From Prosthecobacter algae (GTDB taxonomy: Bacteria; Verrucomicrobiota; Verrucomicrobiia; Verrucomicrobiales; Verrucomicrobiaceae): a DNA stretch of 64,000 nt. Below, one piece after another: positions 9,886 through 18,488 of this stretch (position 1 is its first letter; each line of letters opens with the position of its first letter). Where the stretch lies: the NCBI RefSeq assembly GCF_039542385.1, contig NZ_BAABIA010000006.1, forward strand, positions 171,265 to 235,264, given 5' to 3'. Both the position numbers and the translations under genes were made by a program. Below the pieces are notes generated by a model. That model searched no databases, had not been told where the DNA came from, and was given only the letters and a program-made list of their open reading frames with translations.

Positions 9886-10088
9886 GGAGAATACAGGTTA
9901 TTTAGCAAATCTTAACATTTTAACAATCGAAGATGTTTATATGTGCAGAACTTTAGGGTATAACTTTTCCTGACAGAGGGGAAAACAGTTTAAATTCTAG
10001 TTTTTTTAAACACCCACGAAACCTGACTTGTCGAGAACGCCCTCTTGGGTGATACTTTCTTAATCCTGAGAAAACCTTTTATCCTGTC
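9886..10088. promoter_or_regulatory. AT-rich divergent promoter region
   Basis: About 200 bp, markedly more AT-rich than the surrounding genes, between the divergent metalloprotease and zinc-ribbon genes. It contains several TTTAAA/TATAAC-like stretches. I can point to no single confident -35/-10 pair, so this is a region call only. Confidence 0.35.
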
Positions 10089-12281
10089 ATGAACCCGGAT
10101 GTGCTTCAGTTTCAGTGCAGTGCGTGCCAAAGCGTACTCACCGTGCCATCCCACATGGCTGGGGTGACCGGTCCATGCCCCATTTGTGGCCAAACAGTCA
10201 CCTCCCCGGCTGCCGCGCACGCAGCCGCCCCGGTGTCTCTTTTCACCACTCCGGCCCCCGCACCTGCCTACGCGCCGCCGCCAGAGCCCGAGCCCCAGGC
10301 TCCACCTTCCTATGGCCAGCCGCCTTCCGGCCTGGGTTCTGGGTTGGTCATGCCGATGCCCAATTCCATCGCGCAGCATCTCAGTCCCATGGGCGGGCCC
10401 TCCGGCAGTCCCCTCGGCGGTCAGCCCTCCCCACCGCCACCAGGCGGCTTTCCAGGTTTCCCTACCCAGCCCCAAGCAGGCAGTTTCCCCACTCAGCCTC
10501 AGGCTGGTGCCATCCCGTCCTTCCCACCCGGTGGCGGTTTCCCGCAACCTTCCCAGCCGGGCGGCTTCCCACCTGCACCGCAGGCAGGTGGATTTTTGGG
10601 CGGCCTTCCCAGTGCTCCTGCGCAGGATTCCCCCCCGCCCTGGCAGCAGCCCGGCCTCGGCCAGACCCTGATGGGTGGCCTTTCCCAGCCCGGAGCAAGT
10701 CCACAGCCCGCCTCGGGCCTCCCAGCTCGCCGCCCGGAAGGCCAGGCTCCGCTCACTGGTTCCTTGCAGCAGCCTCCTGCGGCCTGGGGTGCGCCGCCTG
10801 CCCCGCCACCACCGCAGGATTTCAGCCAGCCCCAGGTCGGTGCCTCCCTTTTTCCCGCACCCCGCGCCAGTGCAGGTGCCCCCTCCCACAGCAGCCTCAT
10901 TCCAGGTTCCCCCACCCTGCCTCTCATGGGCTCCCCCGCAGGGACAGACAGCCCGCCTTCCTCCCTTCTCTCCCGGGAGATCCCCGCCCGCGCACCTACG
11001 CCCATTGCCGCAACGGAAAGCCCTCGCGAAGCACCTGCCGCCCCCGTGCGCCCAGCCCGGCCCCTGAAAAAGCCGAGCCGCAGTTCCAATGTCTTCATGT
11101 TCGCCCTGGCGTTCATTTTCCTCGCCGGCTTCCTGGCCGCCGCTGGCTGGATGTTCCGCGAGCCGATCATGGAGCTCGTCCACCGCTACATGCCGCCCAA
11201 GGACGAGGCCGAGTCACCACCCTCCGTCGTCCTGCCCACGCCGAATCCGACCCCGGAAGCCCCCGCCGTCGCCGAGACCAGCCCAGCACCAGCATCGGTG
11301 GAAGAACCCGCAGCGCCCTCACCCACCCCCAAGCCCGCCTTTGATCCCGGCGACCCCGCACCACCGCGCGCCATGGCACCCACCCCTGCCGACATGGCAG
11401 CCCTGCAACCGACCGCCCCCGGACTCACCCCAGAAGCCCCCGCTTTGACCGAGGTGCCGTCCAAGACGCTGACCCCGTCCCTGCAAAACGACAGCAACCC
11501 GGCGAACACCACCAGCAGCGTCATCCCCACCACCACGGCCGAAGTGCAGGTGAAAACCACCGAAGAGGCCAAACCCGCCGCCGAAGCCCTGCTGAAATTC
11601 CTAAATGCCAAGGACATGAAGGAGCGCATGCGCTACACCCTGGCCGCATCCTCCATGAAGCCCCTCATGGAAATGTACTACAAGGCCCAGCCCGATGGCC
11701 CCATCCGCGTGGATGGCATCACCCTCCGGCGACTGGACCCCAAACCCCAGATGGGCAGCGGTGCCCACGCCCTTTTCAGCGTGGAAAATCGCGCCTGGGA
11801 ATACGATGTGACCGTCATGCTGGAAGAGACCAAGGACGGCTTCCAGGTGGACTGGCTCTCGTTCGTCGAGTTCAAGGACCGCCTGCTAGAAAAATTCTTC
11901 GAAGGCTACCAGGAAGGCGCGGCCCGCTTCCACGTCGGCATCACCCGCGTCCATGACTTTGAGTACAAGCTGCCGAATTCGGAAAACAAAGATGCCTTCC
12001 GTATCAGTCCCTCACCGCCCAATCCCTACCTCAACACCGTCTTCGTCGAAAAAGACTCCCAGATTGGTCGCGAACTCAAGGACCGCATCCCCTGGGGTGT
12101 GCATGTCTGGGCCATCGTCGAACTCGAATGGGTGAAGCTCGGCAGCCAGCAATGGGTGCAGCTCGTCGGCGTCCCTCAGCTCAACTGGTACTCCGTCCCG
12201 GCTGAGACCAAAGGCAAGCCCGCCAAAAACTCCACCGACCTGCCCAACGAGATCCAGCGCGCCGTCCCCGTGGGCCGCTGA
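10089..12281 (+). CDS. Zinc-ribbon, proline-rich single-pass membrane protein of unknown function
   Basis: A 730-residue protein not assigned to a named family. It opens with a short zinc-ribbon-like domain with CxxC pairs at Cys10/13 and Cys30/33. About 290 residues of low-complexity Pro/Gln/Gly/Ala-rich sequence follow, with repeated GGFP-type and QPQAG-type motifs. A single membrane helix lies at about 334-356, then a second Pro/Ala/Thr-rich stretch, then a folded C-terminal domain from about residue 500. The topology suggests a cytoplasmic ribbon and an outside C-terminal domain joined by flexible linkers. The proline-rich bias makes the opposite strand open for over 1 kb (9990-11183), which is a shadow. 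Function is unknown. Confidence 0.8.
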   Translation: MNPDVLQFQCSACQSVLTVPSHMAGVTGPCPICGQTVTSPAAAHAAAPVSLFTTPAPAPAYAPPPEPEPQAPPSYGQPPSGLGSGLVMPMPNSIAQHLSPMGGPSGSPLGGQPSPPPPGGFPGFPTQPQAGSFPTQPQAGAIPSFPPGGGFPQPSQPGGFPPAPQAGGFLGGLPSAPAQDSPPPWQQPGLGQTLMGGLSQPGASPQPASGLPARRPEGQAPLTGSLQQPPAAWGAPPAPPPPQDFSQPQVGASLFPAPRASAGAPSHSSLIPGSPTLPLMGSPAGTDSPPSSLLSREIPARAPTPIAATESPREAPAAPVRPARPLKKPSRSSNVFMFALAFIFLAGFLAAAGWMFREPIMELVHRYMPPKDEAESPPSVVLPTPNPTPEAPAVAETSPAPASVEEPAAPSPTPKPAFDPGDPAPPRAMAPTPADMAALQPTAPGLTPEAPALTEVPSKTLTPSLQNDSNPANTTSSVIPTTTAEVQVKTTEEAKPAAEALLKFLNAKDMKERMRYTLAASSMKPLMEMYYKAQPDGPIRVDGITLRRLDPKPQMGSGAHALFSVENRAWEYDVTVMLEETKDGFQVDWLSFVEFKDRLLEKFFEGYQEGAARFHVGITRVHDFEYKLPNSENKDAFRISPSPPNPYLNTVFVEKDSQIGRELKDRIPWGVHVWAIVELEWVKLGSQQWVQLVGVPQLNWYSVPAETKGKPAKNSTDLPNEIQRAVPVGR

Positions 12282-12440
12282 GTCCTAGAGCGAGAATGAG
12301 AAGTATCCTCCCCCAAGCGGCGCAGCCGCCCAAGGGGAGCGCGGAGACTCTTCTCCGCAAGTCGAAAAAAGATGCGGCGCAGCCGCCACTCTTACGTTGG
12401 GCAGCAGCGCCCCGCCTAACCAAAAGCGCAATCACCACCA

Positions 12441-13193
12441 TCACAGGCTCCCACACACTTCGCAGTCGCTCCGCCGTGGCAGCTTCACCCGGCGAAATCC
12501 CATGCTGCCCAGGTCCATGCACAGCATCTCGCCCGCCAGCGGCGTGCCCAATCCCGTGATCAGCTTGATCACCTCCATCGCTCCCAGGCAGGCCGCCGTG
12601 CCGGAGACCGCGCCAAAGACCGGGAACTGCCGCGTCCATGTCGGCGGCACCTCTGGCACATAGCAGGCCAGGCAGCCGGACCGACCAGGGAGAAAGGTCG
12701 TCACCGTCGCCTCCAGCGTGTGCATGGCACATTCCACCATTGGCTTGCCCCCACGCATAGCAGCAGCATTCAGCGCCAGCCGCTCTTGGAAAAGCGGGGC
12801 CGCATCCACCACCACATCCGCCAGGGCCACAAGCGCCGCAGCATTGGCTTCCGTGATATTTTCCTTCACCCCCACGATCTCGCAGTCCGGGTTCAGCTCC
12901 TTCAGCCGGGTCACGATGTTGTCCATGCGCGGCAGCCCCACATGGGCACGGGTTTGCAGGAGCTGGCGGTTCAGGTCCGGCAGCTTCAGGTTGCCCCCAT
13001 GCGCCAGGATCAGCCGCCCCACACCCGCCGCCGCCAGCTCCAGCGCCACCAGTCCGCCCAGCCCGCCCACACGGGAGATCAGCACCGTCGCCCCCTTCAG
13101 CTTTCGCTGCCCTGCCTCGCCCATGCCCGGCACCCACATCTGCCATTCATAGAGGGCGCGGTCGGTTTCAGTGAGTTCAGGCAGGTCGGGCAT
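12441..13193 (-). CDS. ThiF/MoeB/HesA-family adenylyltransferase
   Basis: E1-like enzyme expected to adenylate the C terminus of a ubiquitin-like sulfur carrier (ThiS/MoaD type) or a related substrate. It has 250 residues, the MoeB/ThiF size. A nucleotide-binding glycine-rich loop (RVGGLGG) is at 41-47. The LNRQ adenylation motif with its arginine is at 74-77. A zinc site is formed by CLAC at 174-177 and CEVC at 244-247. The region after CLAC (EVPPTWTRQFP) lacks the Cys present in many MoeB proteins. No thiS, moaD, thiG or moaE lies nearby, so the pathway cannot be assigned. It is divergent from araB across a long palindrome. Confidence 0.88.
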   Translation of the reverse strand: MPDLPELTETDRALYEWQMWVPGMGEAGQRKLKGATVLISRVGGLGGLVALELAAAGVGRLILAHGGNLKLPDLNRQLLQTRAHVGLPRMDNIVTRLKELNPDCEIVGVKENITEANAAALVALADVVVDAAPLFQERLALNAAAMRGGKPMVECAMHTLEATVTTFLPGRSGCLACYVPEVPPTWTRQFPVFGAVSGTAACLGAMEVIKLITGLGTPLAGEMLCMDLGSMGFRRVKLPRRSDCEVCGSL

Positions 13194-13223
13194 GGCAAAT
13201 GAGGATGCAGTAACGCACAGCCA

Positions 13224-13387
13224 GACCGATTTCCAAAAAGATTGTCCGATTGAAAAGGCGGGCGCGGTGGGATGAGTGGCAAGGCAGGAGCGCAGGCTGC
13301 TATCTTCATGATAACAGCTAAGCGAAAAACGCCGCCAATCGTCCCACCCCGTCGCCGCTTTTCGGACAAGATTTTTGGAAATCGGTC
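13224..13387. repeat. 164-bp imperfect palindrome between the ThiF-family gene and araB
   Basis: The outer 25 bp (13224-13248 and 13363-13387) are inverted copies with two mismatches, containing GACCGATTTCCAAAAA and its complement. The similarity continues inward with small indels (AAAAGGCGGGCGCGGTGGGA-like on the left, its complement on the right) toward a central CTGCTATC...GATAACAG hairpin. Nearly the whole stretch can fold on itself. It could be a MITE-like remnant, a pair of operator half-regions for the divergent genes, or a structured leader. No target-site duplication was seen. Confidence 0.7.
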
Positions 13388-13487
13388 AAGGCCCCAGCTT
13401 GCCATCATTCATTTCTCCTGTCCGGTTTTTGCTGGCTCTGCGGGATGCAGTCTCTACACTCGCCCCGCTCCTCCCAACCACCTGACC

Positions 13488-15167
13488 ATGAAACAGTACG
13501 CCCTCGGCATTGACTACGGCACCAACTCCTGCCGCTCTCTCCTCATCGACCTCGAGAACGGGGCTGAGATCGGCTCCTCTGTCTTCAACTATCCCTCCGG
13601 CGAAATGGGCGTGCTGCTGGATCCCAAAAACCCCCACGTCGCCCGCCAAAATCCGCAGGACTACCTCGATGGTTTCGTCACGATCACCCGCGCTGCCCTG
13701 GAGCAGGCCGCCGCGAAAGTCCCCGGCTTTGATCCAGCCCAGGTCGTCGGCATCGGCATTGATACCACCGGCAGCACCCCTATCCCGGTGAACCGCGAAG
13801 GCACCCCGCTCGGCCTCCTGCCCGAGTTTAAAGACAACCTCAATGCCATGGTCTGGCTCTGGAAAGACCACACCGGCTACGCCGAAGCTGCGGAGATCAC
13901 CACCCTGGCCAACGAGATGCGGCCCCACATCATCGCCAAGTGCGGCGGCATCTACTCCAGCGAATGGTTCTGGAGCAAAATCCTCCGCCTCAGCCGCGTG
14001 GATCCCCAGGTCTTCGCCGCCGCCTACAGCTTCGTCGAGCACTGCGACTGGCTCCCCGCCGAACTCTCCGGCAACACCGATCCCCACACCCTCAAGCGCA
14101 GCGTCTGCGCCGCCGGGCACAAGGCCATGTTCAGCACCGAGTGGGGCGGCCTGCCGGACAAGGAGTTCCTCGCCCGCCTCTCCCCCGCCCTCGCTGACCT
14201 GCGCGACCGCCTCTACAGCGAAGCCCACACCTCCGATGTCAAGGCCGGCAACCTCTGCGCCAAGTGGGCGGCCAAGCTCGGCCTGCCCGAAGGCATCGCC
14301 ATCTCCGTCGGGGCCTTCGATGCCCACATGGGCGCCGTGGGCGCAGGCGTCAAGGAAGGCACCCTCGTCAAGATCCTGGGCACCAGCACCTGCGATCTCA
14401 TGATCACCCCCACCAGCAAACCGCTGGCCGATATCCCCGGCGTCTGCGGCATCGTCAATGGCTCCGTCCTGCCCGGCTACTACGGCATCGAGGCCGGCCA
14501 AAGCGCCGTCGGCGACCTTTTCCTCTGGCTGGTAAAAAACCTCGTGCCAGAGAGCTACGGCAGCAGCATTGGCGACAAGTTCACCGCCATGGAAAAGGCC
14601 ATGTCCGCCCAGAAACCCGGTGCTTCCGGCCTGCTCGCGCTCGACTGGAACAACGGCAATCGCACCGTCCTCGTGGACGTCCGTTTGACAGGCCTCTTGT
14701 TAGGCCAGACCCTCCACACCGAGGCGCATGAAATCTACCGCGCCTACATCGAGGCCACCGCCTTCGGGGCCCTCACCATCATCCGCCGCGTCGAGGAATA
14801 CGGAGTGGAAGTGCGCGAGATCGTCAACACCGGCGGCCTCTCCATCAAAAACGCCACCCTCATGCAGTGCTATGCCGACATCATCGGCAAGCCCATGAAA
14901 GTCAGCCAGAGTGAGCAGACCTGCGCCCTCGGGGCCGCCATCTTTGGCGCCGCCGCCGCAGGCGTGGCCGATATCGGCAGCCTCCAGGCCAAGGTCACCG
15001 CCACCCGCGAAAAAGTCTATTTCCCCATCCCGGAAAACCAGGCCGTGTATGCCGAGCTCTACTCCCTCTACCTCACCCTGCACGATGCCTTTGGCACCGC
15101 CGCCTGGAGCGGGAACCTCGCCCACGTCATGAAAAAGCTCCTCGAAATCCGCGCCCGCCAGGGCTGA
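13488..15167 (+). CDS. araB: Ribulokinase (FGGY family)
   Basis: Phosphorylates L-ribulose in the L-arabinose pathway. The ATG at 13488 gives 559 residues, the usual AraB length, and begins with the phosphate-binding YALGIDYGTNSCRSLL segment. Ribulokinase-specific features include VWLWKDHT near 122-129, GGIYSSEWFWSKIL near 152-165, and the C-terminal FGGY ATP-binding region with NTGGLSIKNATLMQ near 446-459. The frame open to 13272 upstream lies within the palindrome and was rejected. araA and araD are not in the window. A xylulokinase-like specificity is less likely given the WFW segment. Confidence 0.93.
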   Translation: MKQYALGIDYGTNSCRSLLIDLENGAEIGSSVFNYPSGEMGVLLDPKNPHVARQNPQDYLDGFVTITRAALEQAAAKVPGFDPAQVVGIGIDTTGSTPIPVNREGTPLGLLPEFKDNLNAMVWLWKDHTGYAEAAEITTLANEMRPHIIAKCGGIYSSEWFWSKILRLSRVDPQVFAAAYSFVEHCDWLPAELSGNTDPHTLKRSVCAAGHKAMFSTEWGGLPDKEFLARLSPALADLRDRLYSEAHTSDVKAGNLCAKWAAKLGLPEGIAISVGAFDAHMGAVGAGVKEGTLVKILGTSTCDLMITPTSKPLADIPGVCGIVNGSVLPGYYGIEAGQSAVGDLFLWLVKNLVPESYGSSIGDKFTAMEKAMSAQKPGASGLLALDWNNGNRTVLVDVRLTGLLLGQTLHTEAHEIYRAYIEATAFGALTIIRRVEEYGVEVREIVNTGGLSIKNATLMQCYADIIGKPMKVSQSEQTCALGAAIFGAAAAGVADIGSLQAKVTATREKVYFPIPENQAVYAELYSLYLTLHDAFGTAAWSGNLAHVMKKLLEIRARQG

Positions 15168-15250
15168 TCTCGCCCCGCAGCCCCCTCTTCTCATCTTTTG
15201 CGAAAGACTGTTTTTTTTCTGACGGGGGTCCATGCCCCCGTACACGGGGT

Positions 15251-15280
15251 TTGACAGTCCCTCGCAAGCGTTGACAATCC
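15251..15280 (+). promoter_or_regulatory. Duplicated TTGACA-type motif before the ECF sigma gene
   Basis: TTGACAGTCC at 15251 and TTGACAATCC at 15271 are exactly 20 bp apart. The second ends seven bases before the ATG, too close to be a -35 box. The spacing (two helical turns) suggests either a -35 plus an operator-like copy or a paired binding site. This is inferred from sequence only. Confidence 0.35.
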
Positions 15281-15286
15281 CCACCG

Positions 15287-15952
15287 ATGGAGGAACTGCC
15301 AGACATCCCTGAAGAAGCGAAAAAAGACAAAGGCCTGTGGGAGAAAACCCGCAAGAGCCTGATCGAACGTCTGAACAACTGGGAGGACCAGCGAACCTGG
15401 AATGAATTTTACCAGACCTACTGGCGGCTGATCTACAGCGTCGCCACCAAGGCCGGCCTGACTCGTGAGGAAGCCTTCGACGTCATCCAGGAAACCATCA
15501 TCGCCATCGCCCGCCAGGTGCAGAAAGGCCAGTACGATCCCCGTGCTGGTTCCTTCAAGGCCTGGCTCCTGCAGATGACCCGCTGGCGCGTCCTCGATGT
15601 CTTCCGCGCCCGCAAGCGCCAGCCCTCCCTCGCCGACCAGGGCAACTCCGAAAGCGAAGAGACCAGCAACCTCGCCCTCGACCGCCTTTCCAACGAAAAG
15701 GACAACCTCCTCGAAAACATCTGGGACAAGGAATGGCGCGACAACATCACCGCCGCTGCCCTGGAGCGCGTGAAAGCCAAGGTCTCCCCCCGCCAGTTCC
15801 AGATCTTCGATTGCTACGTCATGAAAGGCTGGGGCGTGAAAAAGACCAGCGAAGCCCTCGGCATCAATGCCGCCCAGGTTTACCTGGCCAAGCATCGCGT
15901 CGGCGCCCTCGTCAAAAAGGAAGTCCAGGCCCTGGAAAACACCATGCTGTAA
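15287..15952 (+). CDS. ECF-type RNA polymerase sigma factor
   Basis: Sigma-70 family extracytoplasmic-function sigma factor, 221 residues. Region 2 is seen at about 38-107 (WNEFYQTYWRLIYSVA; REEAFDVIQETI; FKAWLLQMTRWRVLDVFRAR). Region 4 is at about 165-212 (SPRQFQIFDCYVMKGWGVKKTSEALGI...VYLAKHRV), with a helix-turn-helix. The form resembles the abundant planctomycete/verrucomicrobial ECF subfamilies. No anti-sigma factor with a recognisable domain is adjacent. The next gene encodes a small DUF4112 membrane protein 121 bp downstream. Target promoters cannot be inferred. Confidence 0.9.
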   Translation: MEELPDIPEEAKKDKGLWEKTRKSLIERLNNWEDQRTWNEFYQTYWRLIYSVATKAGLTREEAFDVIQETIIAIARQVQKGQYDPRAGSFKAWLLQMTRWRVLDVFRARKRQPSLADQGNSESEETSNLALDRLSNEKDNLLENIWDKEWRDNITAAALERVKAKVSPRQFQIFDCYVMKGWGVKKTSEALGINAAQVYLAKHRVGALVKKEVQALENTML

Positions 15953-16073
15953 GGCGCGGATCGCAGACTCTCCCCAGAGTTTCTGCATTATAAACAACGC
16001 CCAAACCCGCAATGGGCATGGGGCTTGCGTATTGAAAGGTGAGGTGTCATTCAAACCCGCCCTCCCTGCATCC

Positions 16074-16607
16074 ATGCCCACTCCCCCCTCCCGCACCGCC
16101 CATGTGGATGAAATCCTGCCCCCCCGTCAGGCGGCAGGCAAACCCGGCTCAGAGTCCGAGGTCGCCCGTTTCCTGGCCAAGTGGCTCGACAACTGGCTTC
16201 GCATCCCCGGCACCAATTTCAAAATCGGTCTCGATCCCATCCTCGCCCTCTTCCCCGGCATCGGCAGCGCCCTCGCGTCCGGTGGCGGCCTCCTCATCCT
16301 GGTCGAGTCCATCCGCGCAGGCATCAGCTTCCCTGTCCTTGTCCGCATGGGCGGCAACATGCTGCTGAACACCCTCTTCGACTTCCTCCCCATCGGCGGC
16401 CCCGTTGTCAGCGCTTTCTTCAAGTCCAACCAGCGCAACCTCCGCCTCCTCCAGGCCTGGCAGGCCGGCCAGCAGCACAGCATCCGCCGCAGCACCACCC
16501 GCCTCTTCCTCTGCCTCGGCCTGTTTGTCCTCTTCCTCATCGCCCTGCTCATCGGCCTCTTCACCTTCTACGTCTGGCTCCTGCAAAAATCCGGCATCTT
16601 TGGTTAG
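16074..16607 (+). CDS. DUF4112-type small membrane protein
   Basis: A 177-residue protein from the ATG at 16074. It carries the DUF4112 pattern: WLDNWLRIPGT, then FKIGLDPILALFPGIG, a hydrophobic stretch, VLVRMGGNMLLNTLFDFLPIGG and FKSNQRNLRLL. A strong C-terminal membrane helix follows at about 140-170. The family is uncharacterised and widespread in proteobacteria and PVC bacteria. The upstream open frame to 15867 overlaps the sigma gene in another frame and has no DUF4112 similarity. It may be co-transcribed with the sigma factor, but there is no direct evidence that it modulates it. Confidence 0.8.
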   Translation: MPTPPSRTAHVDEILPPRQAAGKPGSESEVARFLAKWLDNWLRIPGTNFKIGLDPILALFPGIGSALASGGGLLILVESIRAGISFPVLVRMGGNMLLNTLFDFLPIGGPVVSAFFKSNQRNLRLLQAWQAGQQHSIRRSTTRLFLCLGLFVLFLIALLIGLFTFYVWLLQKSGIFG

Positions 16608-17058
16608 GCCAGAGGCTACACCGCAGCCGCAGCGCGTCCTGGACTGCGCCAGTCCTCTGGCGCTTTCGACAAGCTCACACGCCCCGTTCGCCCCAGCCAT
16701 CCCGAGAGGAGCGCGGAGATTCGCTTCGCGGCTTCGCACTTCTCCGCATTCTAAAACACCCGGATGCGCAGCATCCCACTCCCTCCGCCCATCAACATCC
16801 CCAAACCACGGGACTTGGCAAGTCCCGCTCCTTGGGGCCCTCCTCGTAATCCCCACCTTCCGTGTCTTCCGCATCTTCCGTGGTTGAAAATCCGCCCGCG
16901 CCCTTGCCACACATCCTGTTAATCCTGGAATCTTGTTAATCCTGTATAAAAAAGCCCACCGCACTCCACAAAACTCCGCAGCCGCAGCGCATCCCCAGAT
17001 GAACCTCCTCTTCCCTCGCCCCGCTCGTAGCGCCCCCACCCCTTGACCACCCCCTAAC
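16608..17058. other. Gene-free spacer with three dispersed repeat types
   Basis: No supported gene. Apart from the family A copy, it contains a GGGACTTGGCAAGTCCC palindrome (about 16810-16826) and, at 16911-16955, an inverted copy of the ACAGGATTAACAAGATTCCAGGATT element. The same types recur together at 48.8-50.9 kb and in part at 31.4 and 56.2 kb. Confidence 0.7.
16633..16675 (-). repeat. REP-like repeat (family A: GCGCCAG-AGGACTGGCGC-AGTCC)
   Basis: Inverted copy of a roughly 45-bp dispersed element found seven times in this window. Its core contains two overlapping palindromes, GCGCCAG...CTGGCGC and GGACT...AGTCC, and it is usually followed by AGGACGCTTCGCGG. It lies 25 bp after the DUF4112 stop. 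Confidence 0.85.
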
Positions 17059-17091
17059 AAAAAACAGCGCAGCCCCGCAGGACCGCGCTGT
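17059..17091 (-). terminator. Rho-independent terminator of fabV
   Basis: On the minus strand ACAGCGC (17085-17091) pairs with GCGCTGT (17064-17070) and is followed by a T-run. It lies 42 bp beyond the fabV stop. Confidence 0.75.
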
Positions 17092-17132
17092 CTTCAAAAT
17101 CCCGCCCGCAGTCAGCCCACGGGCCGCCACAC

Positions 17133-18323
17133 TCAGGCGATGGAGGGCACCGGCACGTTCGGATTCGTCTCCGCCGCATAGTCCACGCCTTCCAGGCCAA
17201 AGCCGAACAGCCGCAGGAAGCTCGCCTGATAGCCCGCAAAGTCGCCATACTCAGCGAGGTTCTCCGTGTTCACCTCCGTCCAGCGCTGGCCCACCAGGGC
17301 CTGCACGTCCGGCTTCATCTCCCAGTCATCCACACGGATGCGCCCCGCCTCATCCGGCTGCGGCTGGCCACTGTACAGACGGTCGCGGAAAAGCCGGTCC
17401 ATCTGCTCGATCGTGTCCTCATGCGTCCCCTCCGCCTTCATCACCTTGTACAGCAGGGAAATGTAAAGCGGCACCACCGGGATGGCTGAGCTCGCCTGTG
17501 TCACCAGCGCCTTGTTCACCGAAACCCACGCCTTGCCATTCAGCGGCGCCAGCTTCGCATCCAGCGCCTGCTGCACCTTTTCCAGATCTTCCTTCGCCTT
17601 GCCGATCGTCCCATTCTTATAGATCGGCCACGTCACTTCCGGCCCGATGTAGGAATACGAAACCGTCTGCACCCCAGGGGCCAGCACACCCGCCTCCAGC
17701 AGCGCATCCATCCACATCTCCCAGTCCTCACCGCCCATCACCGCCACCGTCTGCGCCACATCATCACCCTGCGCAGGCTCGATGGAAATCTCATTCACCA
17801 CCCCCGTCGTCGTGTTCAGGTTCTTGTTCGTGTAAACTTCACCGATCGGCTTCAGCACCGACTTAAAAACCTCACCCGTCTTCGGCTGCGTGCGCCGTGG
17901 GGACGCCAGGCTGTAGATCACACAGTCCACCTGCCCCAGGTCCGCCTGGATCGCCTGGATCACCTCCGCCTTCACCGCATCGGAATACGCATCGCCATTG
18001 AAAGAGCGCGCATACAGCCCCGCCGCCTTCGCCTCATTTTCAAACGCCGCCGAATTGTACCAGCCCGCCGTCGCCGTCCGGTCGTCCTCGCCCGGCCGTT
18101 CGAAAAACACCCCGATCGTCGCCGCGTTCGCGCCAAACGCCGCCGCAATGCGCGACGACAGCCCGTACCCCGTCGAAGAACCGATCACCAACACCTTCTT
18201 CGGGCCGTTCTCCATCAGGCCCCCCTTCTTCACAACAGCAATTTGCTCCGCCACATGTTTGGCGCAGCCCTCAGGGTGGGCGGTGGTACAGATGAAACCT
18301 CGGATCTTGGGTGCAATGATCAT
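17133..18323 (-). CDS. fabV: Trans-2-enoyl-ACP/CoA reductase, FabV type
   Basis: NADH-dependent enoyl reductase catalysing the last step of fatty acid elongation. The FabV class is known for triclosan tolerance. From the ATG at 18323 the protein begins MIIAPKIRGFICTTAHP, the canonical FabV start, and has 396 residues, the normal length. An in-frame ATG at 18335 adds four residues. The NAD-binding GSSTGYGL motif follows KKVLVI, and the catalytic Tyr-x8-Lys is visible in IYKNGTIGKAK. It stands alone with its own terminator. The presence of fabI elsewhere cannot be judged. Confidence 0.96.
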   Translation of the reverse strand: MIIAPKIRGFICTTAHPEGCAKHVAEQIAVVKKGGLMENGPKKVLVIGSSTGYGLSSRIAAAFGANAATIGVFFERPGEDDRTATAGWYNSAAFENEAKAAGLYARSFNGDAYSDAVKAEVIQAIQADLGQVDCVIYSLASPRRTQPKTGEVFKSVLKPIGEVYTNKNLNTTTGVVNEISIEPAQGDDVAQTVAVMGGEDWEMWMDALLEAGVLAPGVQTVSYSYIGPEVTWPIYKNGTIGKAKEDLEKVQQALDAKLAPLNGKAWVSVNKALVTQASSAIPVVPLYISLLYKVMKAEGTHEDTIEQMDRLFRDRLYSGQPQPDEAGRIRVDDWEMKPDVQALVGQRWTEVNTENLAEYGDFAGYQASFLRLFGFGLEGVDYAAETNPNVPVPSIA

Positions 18324-18488
18324 AGTCAGACTCATCGGGTAATGTGCCCAGGGCCGCTGGCAACTGATTTTATTCCCCCACCCCCTCTCGCCCCCAGGTC
18401 CCGCCCACCCCCAGAAAAAAATCAGCCCCGCTTAAAACTAGCGAAACATCTGCAACAAAACAGGGAACCACATCATCCACCCCCACTC

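Noticed and set aside
15215..15250. Hairpin GGGGG-TCCATG-CCCCC as araB terminator
   Set aside because: The T-run precedes the hairpin on the plus strand, so it is not a rho-independent terminator in either direction.
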